A DNA stretch of 42,757 bases, taken from the NCBI GenBank assembly GCA_017534305.1, contig JAFWCU010000038.1, positions 1 through 42,757 of the forward strand, read 5' to 3'. Positions 1-8,301 of the stretch are shown piece after piece; the first letter of the stretch is position 1, and the number at the start of each line of letters is the position of its first letter. The translations under genes were made by a program, and so were the position numbers. Below the pieces are notes generated by a model, which was given only the letters and a program-made list of their open reading frames with translations, made no database searches and had not been told where the DNA came from. The DNA is from Clostridia bacterium. GTDB taxonomy: Bacteria > Bacillota > Clostridia > TANB77 > CAG-465.

Positions 1-13
1 AACTCTCGTTTGA
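1..13 (-). rRNA. 16S rRNA gene, extreme 5' end only
   Basis: Read on the minus strand the window runs off through CAAACGAGAGTT. This matches the conserved 16S rRNA start (GAGAGTTTGATCCTGG) up to about E. coli position 13. The tandem strong promoters and structured leader just upstream support an rRNA operon. Only a dozen bases are inside the window, so the identity rests on this short match plus context. The edge may be an assembly break at the rRNA repeat. Confidence 0.55.
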
Positions 14-150
14 AACTTTCTCGATTCACGCTTTAATTCGCGAATTTACTTACATAAATTTAATTGACGGTTGCACTCTCGTACAACCTTTATGGTTTGT
101 ATCTTGCATTGTTTATTTTTCAATGTGCTGATGCTTTAATTTCTTAAAGC
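14..150 (-). ncRNA. rRNA operon leader with GNRA hairpins
   Basis: This transcribed leader lies between promoter P2 and the 16S 5' end. A stem GCTTTAA with GAAA loop sits at 133-150, right at the expected start of transcription. A second stem GGTTGTAC/GTGCAACC with a GAGA loop lies at 69-88. Between them is a TTGAAAAATAAACAATG stretch like the sequences that precede Firmicute 16S and 23S genes. A 12-bp palindrome AATTCGCGAATT lies at 35-46. The role in antitermination or pre-rRNA processing is inferred. Confidence 0.5.
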
Positions 151-156
151 AATTAT

Positions 157-186
157 ATTATAGCATAGGAGAAGAACTCTTGTCAA
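157..186 (-). promoter_or_regulatory. rRNA promoter P2 (sigma-A)
   Basis: TTGACA (181-186), an 18-bp spacer, then TATAAT (157-162). Both boxes are full consensus and point toward the 16S gene. Confidence 0.75.
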
Positions 187-270
187 CATATTTCTGTAAC
201 ATTTTTAAAATATTTTATATATTTTAATTTGTAGAATTATGTATATTGTTATCTCCTTGCGACGATATTA

Positions 271-299
271 ATGATACTACTTTTGGAAACGTTTGTCAA
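271..299 (-). promoter_or_regulatory. rRNA promoter P1 (sigma-A) with UP-like tract
   Basis: TTGACA (294-299), a 17-bp spacer, then TATCAT (271-276). Immediately upstream, 300-340 is nearly pure A and T tracts, like an UP element. Tandem P1/P2 promoters are typical of rRNA operons. Confidence 0.65.
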
Positions 300-353
300 C
301 AGTTTTTTTCAAAAAAATAAAACTTTTTTTCAAAAATGTTTCAAGGCATAAAA

Positions 354-375
354 AAAGCGCCATTTTTAGCGCTTT
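354..375 (-). terminator. Terminator of the VanY-type gene
   Basis: Stem AAAGCGC with an 8-nt loop, followed on the minus strand by a run of T, starting 9 bp after the stop codon. Confidence 0.8.
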
Positions 376-383
376 TCAAGGTC

Positions 384-1967
384 CTAGTTTAATACTCCTA
401 AATATTCTTCTAAGCATAAACCACTTCTATAAATATCTTCTGCTACAGGTCCAACATATCTAATATGCCATGGTTCATATTTATAACCTGTTATAGATTC
501 TTTTCCTTGTAAATATCTAAGAATAAATCCATACTTATAACAGTTTGCTGCAAGCCATTGTCCAGATGGTGTATCACCATATGCATCATCTATCCAGCCG
601 ACATCCATTGCAAGACCAGTTTGATGTTCTGAAGTACCAGGTCTAGCTGAGAATGTATCAGCTGCTGCTTGTCCATATGTATTACAATAGTTTGTATATA
701 ATTGAGACTGTAAACTATATGATCTGTATCCAGATAATAATTGAATATCAAAACCAGCTGCTGCAGCATCAGCGCTTAGTCTTAAAAATGCATCATATGC
801 TGTAGGATCTAATCCAGGAGCATAATCAGCAGGTATTGGATGAGTTTTATTTACAAGCATTATTCCATTAACATATGTAATACCTGTTACTTGTGGTCCA
901 GACCAAACTTGAGATACATATGGTCTAGCTTTTACTTCAACTTGTGCAGTTGCAGAAACTTTAGGTTCATCTTTTGTAGTACATATTATTTCACAAGTGC
1001 CCTCTGCAACTCCAGTAATTGTACCATTTTCATCAACTGTTGCTATGCCTTCGTTAGTAGATTTCCACTCCAAAGCTTTATTTACAGCATTATCTGGTGT
1101 AAATGTAGCATTAATTGTTGTATTATCATTTCTAAACAATTCAACAGATAATCTATCTAAATCAATTTTTTCAACTGATGGTTCAACCATAACTTTAGCC
1201 TCTTTATTTCCATTAGGCATAACTGCAGTTAGTATATATTCACCAACCTCAATACCTTTAATTTTAAATCCATCTATTTCAATACCAGTGTCAGTATTTG
1301 CTTTTAATTCTACACTTCCAAAAGTATAATCTTTTTTATCAATACCCATTTCAATATCTTTTGATGCACCTTTATTAACTTTAACATCTTCAAGAACTAT
1401 TTCTTTAGGTACAATATATGCAAGTGTATATACTGTGGTATCATCTTTCATTTGAATATTTGCAAGTCCATCTTCTACTACTACTTTATTAGTAATAAAT
1501 TCTTCGCCTATAAATTCACTAAAATATTCCTTATTTGAATTTAGTCTTATTTTTAATTCTTTAACACCCGCATTACCTATTGATATATCATACGCTTCTT
1601 CAAAGTTTGCATTAGAAGTAGTATTAAGAACAATATCAAATTTTTGTTCAACATTTTCACTTGCTATTCTTTCTATAAATTTATCATTTGAAACAACAAG
1701 ATCTAGTCCTTCATCTTTAATCATTGAATATGCTTCTTGAGAAAGTTTTATGTTTTTTCCACTACAATATATAGTGCTAACTTTTTCATCCATATTAATA
1801 TAGTTTAAAGCTTGTTTATTAATCTTATTATTCCTTAATGCATTTCCACCAAAATATCCAGCTACTGCGCATACTGCAATACCTGCTACAGTTGTGCCAA
1901 TAACTACACCTTTATTTACCTTTTTAGTTTTAACACTTTTTTCTTTTTTTCCTTCAATTTTTTTCAT
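384..1967 (-). CDS. D-Ala-D-Ala carboxypeptidase (VanY/M15B) with Ig-like domain
   Basis: This is a predicted membrane-anchored peptidoglycan carboxypeptidase of 527 aa that trims the terminal D-Ala from stem peptides outside the cell. A Lys-rich cytoplasmic start is followed by one membrane segment (about 19-40), then an unrecognised region. A bacterial Ig-like (BIG2) domain (about 266-348) has the motif VDENGTITGVAEGT, and the C-terminal VanY domain spans about 365-515. The zinc ligands are visible in SEHQTGLAMD (near 442) and EPWHIR (near 499). The ATG used here has GGAGAG just upstream. An in-frame start 45 bp earlier lies inside the upstream gene and has no better ribosome site. It forms an operon with the upstream secreted protein, 13 bp away. 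Confidence 0.88.
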   Translation of the reverse strand: MKKIEGKKEKSVKTKKVNKGVVIGTTVAGIAVCAVAGYFGGNALRNNKINKQALNYINMDEKVSTIYCSGKNIKLSQEAYSMIKDEGLDLVVSNDKFIERIASENVEQKFDIVLNTTSNANFEEAYDISIGNAGVKELKIRLNSNKEYFSEFIGEEFITNKVVVEDGLANIQMKDDTTVYTLAYIVPKEIVLEDVKVNKGASKDIEMGIDKKDYTFGSVELKANTDTGIEIDGFKIKGIEVGEYILTAVMPNGNKEAKVMVEPSVEKIDLDRLSVELFRNDNTTINATFTPDNAVNKALEWKSTNEGIATVDENGTITGVAEGTCEIICTTKDEPKVSATAQVEVKARPYVSQVWSGPQVTGITYVNGIMLVNKTHPIPADYAPGLDPTAYDAFLRLSADAAAAGFDIQLLSGYRSYSLQSQLYTNYCNTYGQAAADTFSARPGTSEHQTGLAMDVGWIDDAYGDTPSGQWLAANCYKYGFILRYLQGKESITGYKYEPWHIRYVGPVAEDIYRSGLCLEEYLGVLN

Positions 1968-1980
1968 TATAATCTCTCCA

Positions 1981-2592
1981 TTATCTAATATCAGAGGATA
2001 AAATAATAACATCTTTAATTTTCATTTTTTCATTTAAAACATACTTTACATTAATATTGTTTTCTACATTATTAAGATATCTAGTATATCTATATACAAT
2101 TTCGTAATAATTATCTTTTTTTGTTGCGTAAAGTAATTTTTTTGAATCATAAGTAAAATAATCGCAAGGTTCATAAACAAGATCAACAAATCCATTATCA
2201 TAATACTTATATTCTAAAATATTATGTCTAAAATTAGTAAAAATGTTATTTAATTCGTTTTCAAACTCTTTTTGATTAATTTTACCTATAGTAATCTTTT
2301 CAGCATTCAAATCTAAATTTGAATGATTGTTTTCTACAATATCAAAATCGCTTTTATACTTTATTATATATAATAATGTAGCATCAAGCTTATTATTTTC
2401 ATCCAAAATTTTCTTTCCATCTGCTGAAATACACGTTATTATTACATCTTCTACATTATTTATAATATCAAAAATTGTATTTTTAGTCAATATATCAATA
2501 TTCTTTGCATTACTAATCATAGAAAAGGAAAAGAAAATTCCTAAACTAAATGTAATGGCTATTGTACAAATAATCTTCTTAATCTTAGTCAT
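1981..2592 (-). CDS. Secreted or membrane-tethered protein, unknown function
   Basis: I do not recognise this 203-aa protein. The N-terminus has a Lys-rich start, a hydrophobic stretch (about 7-27) and small residues ahead of NAKN, which looks like a signal peptide. The rest is Asn/Lys/Ile-rich and probably extracellular, with only two Cys and no repeat or metal motif. It lies 13 bp upstream of the carboxypeptidase gene and shares its terminator, so it may serve the same wall process. That is inference from position only. The ribosome site is GGTGAT 5 nt before ATG. Confidence 0.6.
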   Translation of the reverse strand: MTKIKKIICTIAITFSLGIFFSFSMISNAKNIDILTKNTIFDIINNVEDVIITCISADGKKILDENNKLDATLLYIIKYKSDFDIVENNHSNLDLNAEKITIGKINQKEFENELNNIFTNFRHNILEYKYYDNGFVDLVYEPCDYFTYDSKKLLYATKKDNYYEIVYRYTRYLNNVENNINVKYVLNEKMKIKDVIILSSDIR

Positions 2593-2652
2593 ATAATCAC
2601 CATGTACATATTAACATCAAAAATACAATATTATTTATTTTCAACAAAAAAA

Positions 2653-2674
2653 GCTAGTTAAATACATAACTAGC
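2653..2674 (-). terminator. Terminator of the zinc-ribbon gene
   Basis: Stem GCTAGTTA/TAACTAGC with a 6-nt loop, then seven T on the minus strand. Confidence 0.8.
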
Positions 2675-2694
2675 CTTTTATATTAATCTATCTA

Positions 2695-3204
2695 TTAGAA
2701 TTTGTGTCCGCATTTAGCGCAGAATTTTGTTTCAGGAGTTGATACTTCACCACATTCTGGGCAAACTTTTTCAACTTCTACTTCTTCTTTCTTAACAACT
2801 TTCTTTTCTTCTTTAATTTTAACTGGTTTTTGTTTTGTTCCACATTCTGTACAGAATTTTGATTCAGTAGAGATTACTTCTCCACATTTTTCACATTTTC
2901 TAAGACCTTTGTTAAAAAGAATTTTTTTGTTAAGTTCAGCTATTTCATCATTTAATTTGTCTATTTTTTTACATTCTTTAGCGTAGTCTTTTCCTACATC
3001 TTCACCAGCTTTGAATGAATCATAAATAGCCTTACCCATTTCTTCATAGATTTCTTCAATGTCTGCTTCTTTATCTGAAATAGATACTTTCATTTTTGTT
3101 TCTTCAATAAGTTTTCCAGATTTGTCTGCAACTGTGTTATATGCATTAGTTGCTGTATCTCCAACTTTTTTACCTATTTCTTCTACTTTTTCCTTAAATC
3201 CCAT
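2695..3204 (-). CDS. Double zinc-ribbon protein
   Basis: This 169-aa soluble protein has an N-terminal helical, charged half (about 1-100, likely coiled coil) and two C-terminal four-cysteine zinc ribbons. The first is CEKCG...FCTECG (about 103-121) and the second CPECG...FCAKCG (about 148-166). They are joined by a Lys/Glu/Val linker. Such zinc-ribbon proteins occur widely in Firmicutes, but their role is usually unknown and I cannot assign one. It is monocistronic: its own promoter lies just behind clpC, AAGGAGG precedes ATG, and a terminator follows. Confidence 0.7.
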   Translation of the reverse strand: MGFKEKVEEIGKKVGDTATNAYNTVADKSGKLIEETKMKVSISDKEADIEEIYEEMGKAIYDSFKAGEDVGKDYAKECKKIDKLNDEIAELNKKILFNKGLRKCEKCGEVISTESKFCTECGTKQKPVKIKEEKKVVKKEEVEVEKVCPECGEVSTPETKFCAKCGHKF

Positions 3205-3230
3205 AACGATTCCTCCTTAAATATACTTAA

Positions 3231-3259
3231 AATATATCATAAAGAATAAAGAAATTCAA
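3231..3259 (-). promoter_or_regulatory. Promoter of the zinc-ribbon gene
   Basis: TTGAAT (3254-3259), 17-bp spacer, TATATT (3231-3236), directly after the clpC stop codon. Confidence 0.6.
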
Positions 3260-5701
3260 CTATTTCACAACTATTATTACTTTATCTTCTTCAGCTTTTA
3301 AAGTTACTTTATCGCCTTCTTTAATTTTACCATCAAGAATTTGTTCTGCAAACTCATCTTCTATTTTAGATTGAACAGCTCTTTTTAAAGGTCTTGCACC
3401 ATAAACATCGTCAAAACCTACTTTTGCAATATAGTCTACAATGCTATCATCTACAGCTATTTCAATATTTCTTTCTTTAAGTTTATCTACAGATTCATCT
3501 ATCATAATTTTTGCGATTTTCTTAACTGAATCATGATCTAGTTTTCTAAATACTATTATTTCATCTAATCTATTTAAGAATTCAGGTCTAAATGTTCTTT
3601 TTAGCTCAGACATAACTTCAGATTTTGTTTTTTCATAATTTGCTTGTTTGTCTTCTTTACTTGCAAATCCTATAGTTTTATTTTCTGTTATATTTCTAGC
3701 TCCCGCATTAGATGTCATTATAATAATAGTATTTTTAAAGTTTACAGTTCTACCATTTGAATCTGTAAGTCTACCATCATCTAATATTTGAAGTAACATA
3801 TTAAATACATCTGGATGCGCTTTTTCTATTTCATCAAAAAGAACTATAGAATATGGCTTACGTCTAACTTGTTCAGTTAATTGTCCACCATCATCATATC
3901 CTACATATCCTGGAGGTGAACCTATAAGTTTAGATACGCTATGTGGTTCCATATACTCAGACATATCTAGTCTTATCATATTATTTTCACTACCAAACAT
4001 ATTACGAGCGAGTGCCTTAGTTAGTTCTGTTTTACCTACACCAGTAGGTCCTAAAAACATAAATGATCCTATTGGTCTATTTTTATCTTTTAGTCCTACT
4101 CTTGCTCTTTTAATAGCTTTTGCTAAAACATCTATTGCTTCTTCTTGGCCGATAACTCTTGCTTTTAAATCTTTATCTAAATTTTTTAGTTTTTCTGTTT
4201 CTGTTTGTGTTAATTTTGTAGCAGGAATTTTTGTCCAGCTAGATACAACAGCACATATATCTTCTCTTCCAATTGAAACTTTAGATTCTTTTTCTTGTTT
4301 TTTCCATTTTTCATCTTCTTGTTTTATCTTTTCTTTTAATTCTTTTTCTTCATCACGAATTTTTGCTGCTTTTTCAAAGTTTTGTGACACAATAGCTTCT
4401 TCTTTTTCTTTAGCAATATCTTCTAATTTTTTCTCTAGTTTTTTAAAGCTATCTGGTTTTGTTAAGCTCTTAATTTTTGCTTTTGAACAAGCTTCATCTA
4501 TTAAGTCAATTGCTTTATCTGGTAAAAATCTATCTGTTATATATCTCTCGGATAGAATAGTTGCTTCTTCAATTGCTTCATCAGTAATTTTTACTTTATG
4601 ATGAGCCTCATACTTATCTTTTAATCCTTTAAGTATTTTTATTGTATCTTCAACACTTGGTTCTTCTACTATTACACTTTGAAATCTTCTCTCTAAAGCA
4701 CTATCTTTTTCTATATATTTTCTATATTCATTTAATGTAGTAGCACCAATTACTTGAATTTCTCCACGAGAAAGCAATGGTTTTAAAATATTTGCAGCAT
4801 CCATTGCACCTTCTGCACTACCTGCACCAACTATTGTATGTATCTCATCTATAAATAATATTACATTTTTAGAGTTCTTAATTTCATTTAATGCTTTCTT
4901 TAATCTTTCTTCAAATTCACCTCTATATTTAGAACCTGCAATCATAGATGCCATATCTAAAGATACAACTCTTCTTCCTTTAAGAATTTCAGGAACATTT
5001 CCTTCAACTATCATTTGCGCAAGGCCTTCAACAACAGCTGTCTTACCTACACCTGGTTCACCAATAAGTACAGGATTATTTTTAGTTCTTCTACTTAGTA
5101 TTTCTATTACTCTTTCAGTTTCATTTTCTCTACCTATTACAGGGTCTAATTTATTTTGTTTTGCAAGTTCAGTTAAATCTTTACCAAATTGATTAAGTGT
5201 TGGAGTTGAGCTACTACCTTTTGAATCTAGATTTGATGGATCATAGTGATTTTTAGATATTGGTGAATCTTCACTAAGTATCCTTAATAGTTCAGTAAAT
5301 ATTTCTTGTGGATCTACATCTGCATCTATTAGTATTCTTACTGCAACACTATCTATTTCTCTCATTAAAGATAAAAGAATATGCTCTGATCCCACATAAT
5401 TTTGACCCATTCGTATAGCCTCTTTTTGTGAGTTAGCAATTATTCTTTTAGCGCGAGGAGTAAAATCTATTTCGTCTTCATCTACAATAGTATTCATTAC
5501 CCCATCTATTTTAACTATTTCATCTTCTATATATTCTGCTGTTAGGTCTTGTTTTTTTAATATATTTGCAGCTAAACCTTCATCTTCTGCAATCAGTCCA
5601 TATAATATTTGTTCTGTTCCAACATATGAATAATTATGTTCTGCAGAAAAATTTCTTGCTATTTCAATTACCTTTTTAGCACTTTCTGTAAATTCATACA
5701 T
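3260..5701 (-). CDS. clpC: ATP-dependent Clp protease ATPase ClpC
   Basis: This is the Hsp100 AAA+ unfoldase (813 aa, normal ClpC length) that feeds proteins, including those marked by McsB with phospho-arginine, to ClpP. Two N-terminal Clp repeats occupy about 1-145. The first ATPase has Walker A GEPGVGKT near 215, and a UVR-type coiled coil lies at about 425-460. The second ATPase has GPTGVGKT near 552, followed by the C-terminal D2-small domain. It is the last gene of the ctsR-mcsA-mcsB-clpC operon, 21 bp after mcsB, with GGAGG before the ATG. I see no clear terminator in the 55 bp behind it. ClpC is a CtsR regulon member in all well-studied Firmicutes. Confidence 0.97.
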   Translation of the reverse strand: MYEFTESAKKVIEIARNFSAEHNYSYVGTEQILYGLIAEDEGLAANILKKQDLTAEYIEDEIVKIDGVMNTIVDEDEIDFTPRAKRIIANSQKEAIRMGQNYVGSEHILLSLMREIDSVAVRILIDADVDPQEIFTELLRILSEDSPISKNHYDPSNLDSKGSSSTPTLNQFGKDLTELAKQNKLDPVIGRENETERVIEILSRRTKNNPVLIGEPGVGKTAVVEGLAQMIVEGNVPEILKGRRVVSLDMASMIAGSKYRGEFEERLKKALNEIKNSKNVILFIDEIHTIVGAGSAEGAMDAANILKPLLSRGEIQVIGATTLNEYRKYIEKDSALERRFQSVIVEEPSVEDTIKILKGLKDKYEAHHKVKITDEAIEEATILSERYITDRFLPDKAIDLIDEACSKAKIKSLTKPDSFKKLEKKLEDIAKEKEEAIVSQNFEKAAKIRDEEKELKEKIKQEDEKWKKQEKESKVSIGREDICAVVSSWTKIPATKLTQTETEKLKNLDKDLKARVIGQEEAIDVLAKAIKRARVGLKDKNRPIGSFMFLGPTGVGKTELTKALARNMFGSENNMIRLDMSEYMEPHSVSKLIGSPPGYVGYDDGGQLTEQVRRKPYSIVLFDEIEKAHPDVFNMLLQILDDGRLTDSNGRTVNFKNTIIIMTSNAGARNITENKTIGFASKEDKQANYEKTKSEVMSELKRTFRPEFLNRLDEIIVFRKLDHDSVKKIAKIMIDESVDKLKERNIEIAVDDSIVDYIAKVGFDDVYGARPLKRAVQSKIEDEFAEQILDGKIKEGDKVTLKAEEDKVIIVVK

Positions 5702-5722
5702 ATTTATCTCCTCCTTTCCAGA

Positions 5723-6694
5723 TTAAATATTTTTCTTTACATACTCTGCACGTTTAGAATTTTCTTCTTCTTTTGCAAAGTTTTCTTTAAGATTTTTTCT
5801 TAAAGTATTAATGCCGATGTTATTAATTAAATCATCTATCTTTTCTAGAGTAATATCCTCAATATATCCTATGTTAATACCAAGTCTAATATTAGACAAT
5901 AATTGCATAGCCTCTTTCTTGAATAGCTGAGTAGCATATTTTATAATACCAACGCTACGCATTATTTCATCTTTAACATCTTCTCTAGATTTTAGTAATT
6001 CTCTTGCTTTTCTTTCTTGTTTAACTATATAGTGAGTTACTTGTTTAACTTGTTCAATTATTTGTTCTTCTGTAACACCTAATGTTTTCTGGTTAGATAT
6101 TTGATATATTGATCCTTCACCTTTAGTGTTTTCTCCATATATTCCACGAATAGAAATTCCAAGATTGCTTATCTCATTAAATATCTTATTTATTAATCCT
6201 ATCTTTTCAAGACCTGGAAGATGAAGCATTACAGATACTCTCATACCTGTACCTATACATGTAGGACAAGCTGTAATATATCCATATTCTTCACTTGTAG
6301 CATATTCTATATTATTTCCAATTAATCTATCTACTTCAAGTATATTTTCATACGCCTCATCTACATTAAAACCACTTGTAAATGATTGAATTCTAAAGTG
6401 ATCTTCTTCATTTACCATAGTTACAACATGTTTAGATTCATCTGTAATTATTGCAGTAGAACTATTTTGAAGCAACTCTTTAGATATTTCGTGTTTTTCT
6501 ACCAAAGATTTTTTAGTAACATCATCTATATTATCTAATTCTAAGATAGTACATTTATCTTTAAGTTTTTCTTTAACTTCATTTAATAGTGTTTTTCTTT
6601 CTTTATCTGTCATATTATATGGGAATTTATATCCCTTAACATTTCTTGCAAGTCTTATTCTTGTAGTTAGGACAACATCATTATAATCTTCCAT
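5723..6694 (-). CDS. mcsB: Protein arginine kinase McsB
   Basis: This kinase of the phosphagen (ATP:guanido) fold phosphorylates arginine on misfolded proteins and on CtsR, marking them for ClpCP. It is 323 aa; B. subtilis McsB is slightly longer. Visible family motifs are VVLTTRIRLARN near the start, NEEDHFRIQ with the catalytic-loop Glu (about 115), CPTCIGTGMR (about 144) and RGIYGE. The start ATG overlaps the mcsA stop (TAATG), which suggests translational coupling with its activator. It is part of the CtsR-controlled operon. Confidence 0.96.
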   Translation of the reverse strand: MEDYNDVVLTTRIRLARNVKGYKFPYNMTDKERKTLLNEVKEKLKDKCTILELDNIDDVTKKSLVEKHEISKELLQNSSTAIITDESKHVVTMVNEEDHFRIQSFTSGFNVDEAYENILEVDRLIGNNIEYATSEEYGYITACPTCIGTGMRVSVMLHLPGLEKIGLINKIFNEISNLGISIRGIYGENTKGEGSIYQISNQKTLGVTEEQIIEQVKQVTHYIVKQERKARELLKSREDVKDEIMRSVGIIKYATQLFKKEAMQLLSNIRLGINIGYIEDITLEKIDDLINNIGINTLRKNLKENFAKEEENSKRAEYVKKNI

Positions 6695-7209
6695 TATTTA
6701 TTGCCCTCCTTTTCTAACTTTTTAATTTCATCACGAGTAATAGCTGCTTTTTCAAATTCTTCAGCTTTTATCTCTTTTTGAAGTTTAGCCTTTAATTCTT
6801 CAAGTTTGTTTTCTTTTTTATTTTCTTTAACTTGTTTTTTAGCTTTAACTTCATCTTTACTATCTTTAGACTTTGAAGCATTTAATCTTCCAATATGGCG
6901 ATTGCTTCCTTGAATTGTTTTTAGTATTCTATCTACTTCATTTTTAAAAGTAGAGTAACAGTTATCACAGCCAAATAGTCCAGTAGATTTATACTTAGAT
7001 AAAGTATATCCACAGTTTTTACATTTAATTTCTTCTGGTAACATGAAATCCAAGTCCAAAATCATTGGTGAAAAAATATCATCAAAAGAATTAAATATAC
7101 CTAATTTGTGTGCACATTCTTCACATAGGTGAAGGTTTGTTACTTCACCATTAATATTTTGGTTAAAACTAACATTTGCGTTATTTTTTCCACAGTTTGA
7201 ACATTTCAT
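6694..7209 (-). CDS. mcsA: McsA, activator of McsB kinase
   Basis: This zinc-binding partner (171 aa) is needed for McsB kinase activity. CxxC pairs are CSNCG (3-7), CEECA, CKNCG and CDNCY, consistent with two zinc sites. A Lys-rich linker follows, then a C-terminal UVR motif (about 133-168, KLQKEIKAEEFEKAAITRDE) of the kind that contacts ClpC. It lies between ctsR (14 bp) and mcsB (stop/start overlap). AGGAGG precedes the ATG. Confidence 0.95.
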   Translation of the reverse strand: MKCSNCGKNNANVSFNQNINGEVTNLHLCEECAHKLGIFNSFDDIFSPMILDLDFMLPEEIKCKNCGYTLSKYKSTGLFGCDNCYSTFKNEVDRILKTIQGSNRHIGRLNASKSKDSKDEVKAKKQVKENKKENKLEELKAKLQKEIKAEEFEKAAITRDEIKKLEKEGNK

Positions 7210-7222
7210 AATTATTCCTCCT

Positions 7223-7678
7223 TTAAATTAAATTAATTAAAATGTTTTTAAAGCTATCTGCTCTTACGCTATCACGCTTTAGTTGATCTACTTGTGCCAA
7301 ACTCTTATCAGATAATGCAGCATTAATAATATCTGCTTGCTTCTCATCTATGAAATTATATCTAAGTAGTTCTCTTAAGTAAACAGCTACGACTCTTTGC
7401 GACATTTTATCCCCAATTTTTCCAATTAGATCTTTAATATATGCAGCCTCACTTAAGTTTGTTCTCATTATTCTAATATATCCGTTTCCACCTCTTTTAC
7501 TTTCTACATAGAATCCAAGTTCTGGAATAAATCTTGTAGAAATAACATAGTTTACTTGAGAAGGTACGCAATTAAATTCATGTGCAATATCATTTCTCTT
7601 TAGTTCAATCTCGTTTAAGTCACCTATTTCATTCATAATGTATTGTTCAATTAAATCAGATAAATTCATCTTTAACAA
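7223..7678 (-). CDS. ctsR: Transcriptional repressor CtsR
   Basis: This 151-aa winged-helix repressor of class III heat-shock genes autoregulates this operon. The segment ISDIIEQY-like (NLSDLIEQYI), CVPSQVNYVISTRF and the RGGNGYIRI wing match the CtsR DNA-binding domain. The C-terminal half holds the McsB-responsive domain. The start is uncertain: a TTG 4 nt after AGGAG is used here. The alternative is an ATG 9 nt further in, which would give MNLSDLIEQY, closer to known CtsR proteins. A consensus promoter and CtsR operators lie directly upstream. Confidence 0.95.
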   Translation of the reverse strand: MLKMNLSDLIEQYIMNEIGDLNEIELKRNDIAHEFNCVPSQVNYVISTRFIPELGFYVESKRGGNGYIRIMRTNLSEAAYIKDLIGKIGDKMSQRVVAVYLRELLRYNFIDEKQADIINAALSDKSLAQVDQLKRDSVRADSFKNILINLI

Positions 7679-7694
7679 TCATCTCCTTTTTATC

Positions 7695-7711
7695 TTTGAC
7701 TTTCTTTGACT
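7695..7711 (-). promoter_or_regulatory. CtsR operator
   Basis: On the minus strand AGTCAAA-GAA-AGTCAAA matches the CtsR heptad direct repeat (RGTCAAA, 3-bp spacing) without mismatch. It covers the expected transcription start, directly downstream of the -10 box. Confidence 0.88.
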
Positions 7712-7717
7712 AAACAT

Positions 7718-7746
7718 ATTATATACCATGTTTTTATATTTGTCAA
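7718..7746 (-). promoter_or_regulatory. Promoter of the ctsR-clpC operon
   Basis: TTGACA (7741-7746), 17-bp spacer, TATAAT (7718-7723). Both boxes are full sigma-A consensus. Confidence 0.9.
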
Positions 7747-7757
7747 GAAAGGTCAAA
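7741..7757 (+). promoter_or_regulatory. Possible second CtsR half-operator overlapping the -35 box
   Basis: TGTCAAG-AAA-GGTCAAA on the plus strand resembles a CtsR direct repeat. One heptad is perfect and the other has two mismatches. It covers the -35 box from the opposite strand. Confidence 0.4.
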
Positions 7758-7777
7758 CTTTTTTTATAAAAAAATAA

Positions 7778-7799
7778 AAGCACTAGAAAACTAGTGCTT
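7778..7799 (-). terminator. Terminator of the dnaG-rpoD operon
   Basis: Stem AAGCACTAG/CTAGTGCTT with a 4-nt loop, followed on the minus strand by a T-rich tract. Confidence 0.85.
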
Positions 7800-7810
7800 A
7801 TAATTCTTTT

Positions 7811-8281
7811 TTAATATGCATCCACTTTAGATTCATTATCTCTAATAGCAAATATAAATATAGGGCCAAGTAATCCTAATGATAGAACATCTAGTATTGT
7901 CATAAGGACTACACTTTTACTGTATTTTCTAAATATATTATAGTGAGCAATAAATGTATATATACATGTTAACAGTGAAAGTATAAGTGATACCACAGAT
8001 AAGCCATATATAACTTGAACACTATCTTTTACAAATAGTACACAAGAAGAACTAATAAATTCAGCAAGAACTAGAATAGTCATAATAACAGCATGAGCTG
8101 TAGACTTAAAAGCTACTCTTCCTAAAATATATTTATTTAAATATGGTATCCATGCAAGAATACTCATTGGTTCATCTTCTCTTTTTGAAATCTTATATAA
8201 TCCAATTGAATTAAATGCATAAGAAATAAATCCAATTGCAAAAAATAATAAAAATGTAATTACAACAATTGCTACAAACAC
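7811..8281 (-). CDS. Small four-helix membrane protein, unknown
   Basis: This 156-aa protein has about four predicted membrane segments (about 3-25, 60-82, 90-113, 125-147). A conserved-looking polar stretch, LYKISKREDEPMSILAWIPY, lies between the first two. I do not recognise a family. It follows rpoD by only 20 bp with no terminator between them, and a strong terminator stands behind it. It is therefore probably the last gene of the dnaG-rpoD operon. Confidence 0.6.
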   Translation of the reverse strand: MFVAIVVITFLLFFAIGFISYAFNSIGLYKISKREDEPMSILAWIPYLNKYILGRVAFKSTAHAVIMTILVLAEFISSSCVLFVKDSVQVIYGLSVVSLILSLLTCIYTFIAHYNIFRKYSKSVVLMTILDVLSLGLLGPIFIFAIRDNESKVDAY

Positions 8282-8301
8282 TATATTATATCCCCCTCAT
8301 T

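Noticed and set aside
840..1329. Plus-strand open frames opposite the VanY-type gene
   Set aside because: Low-complexity antisense frames over a clearly coding minus-strand gene.
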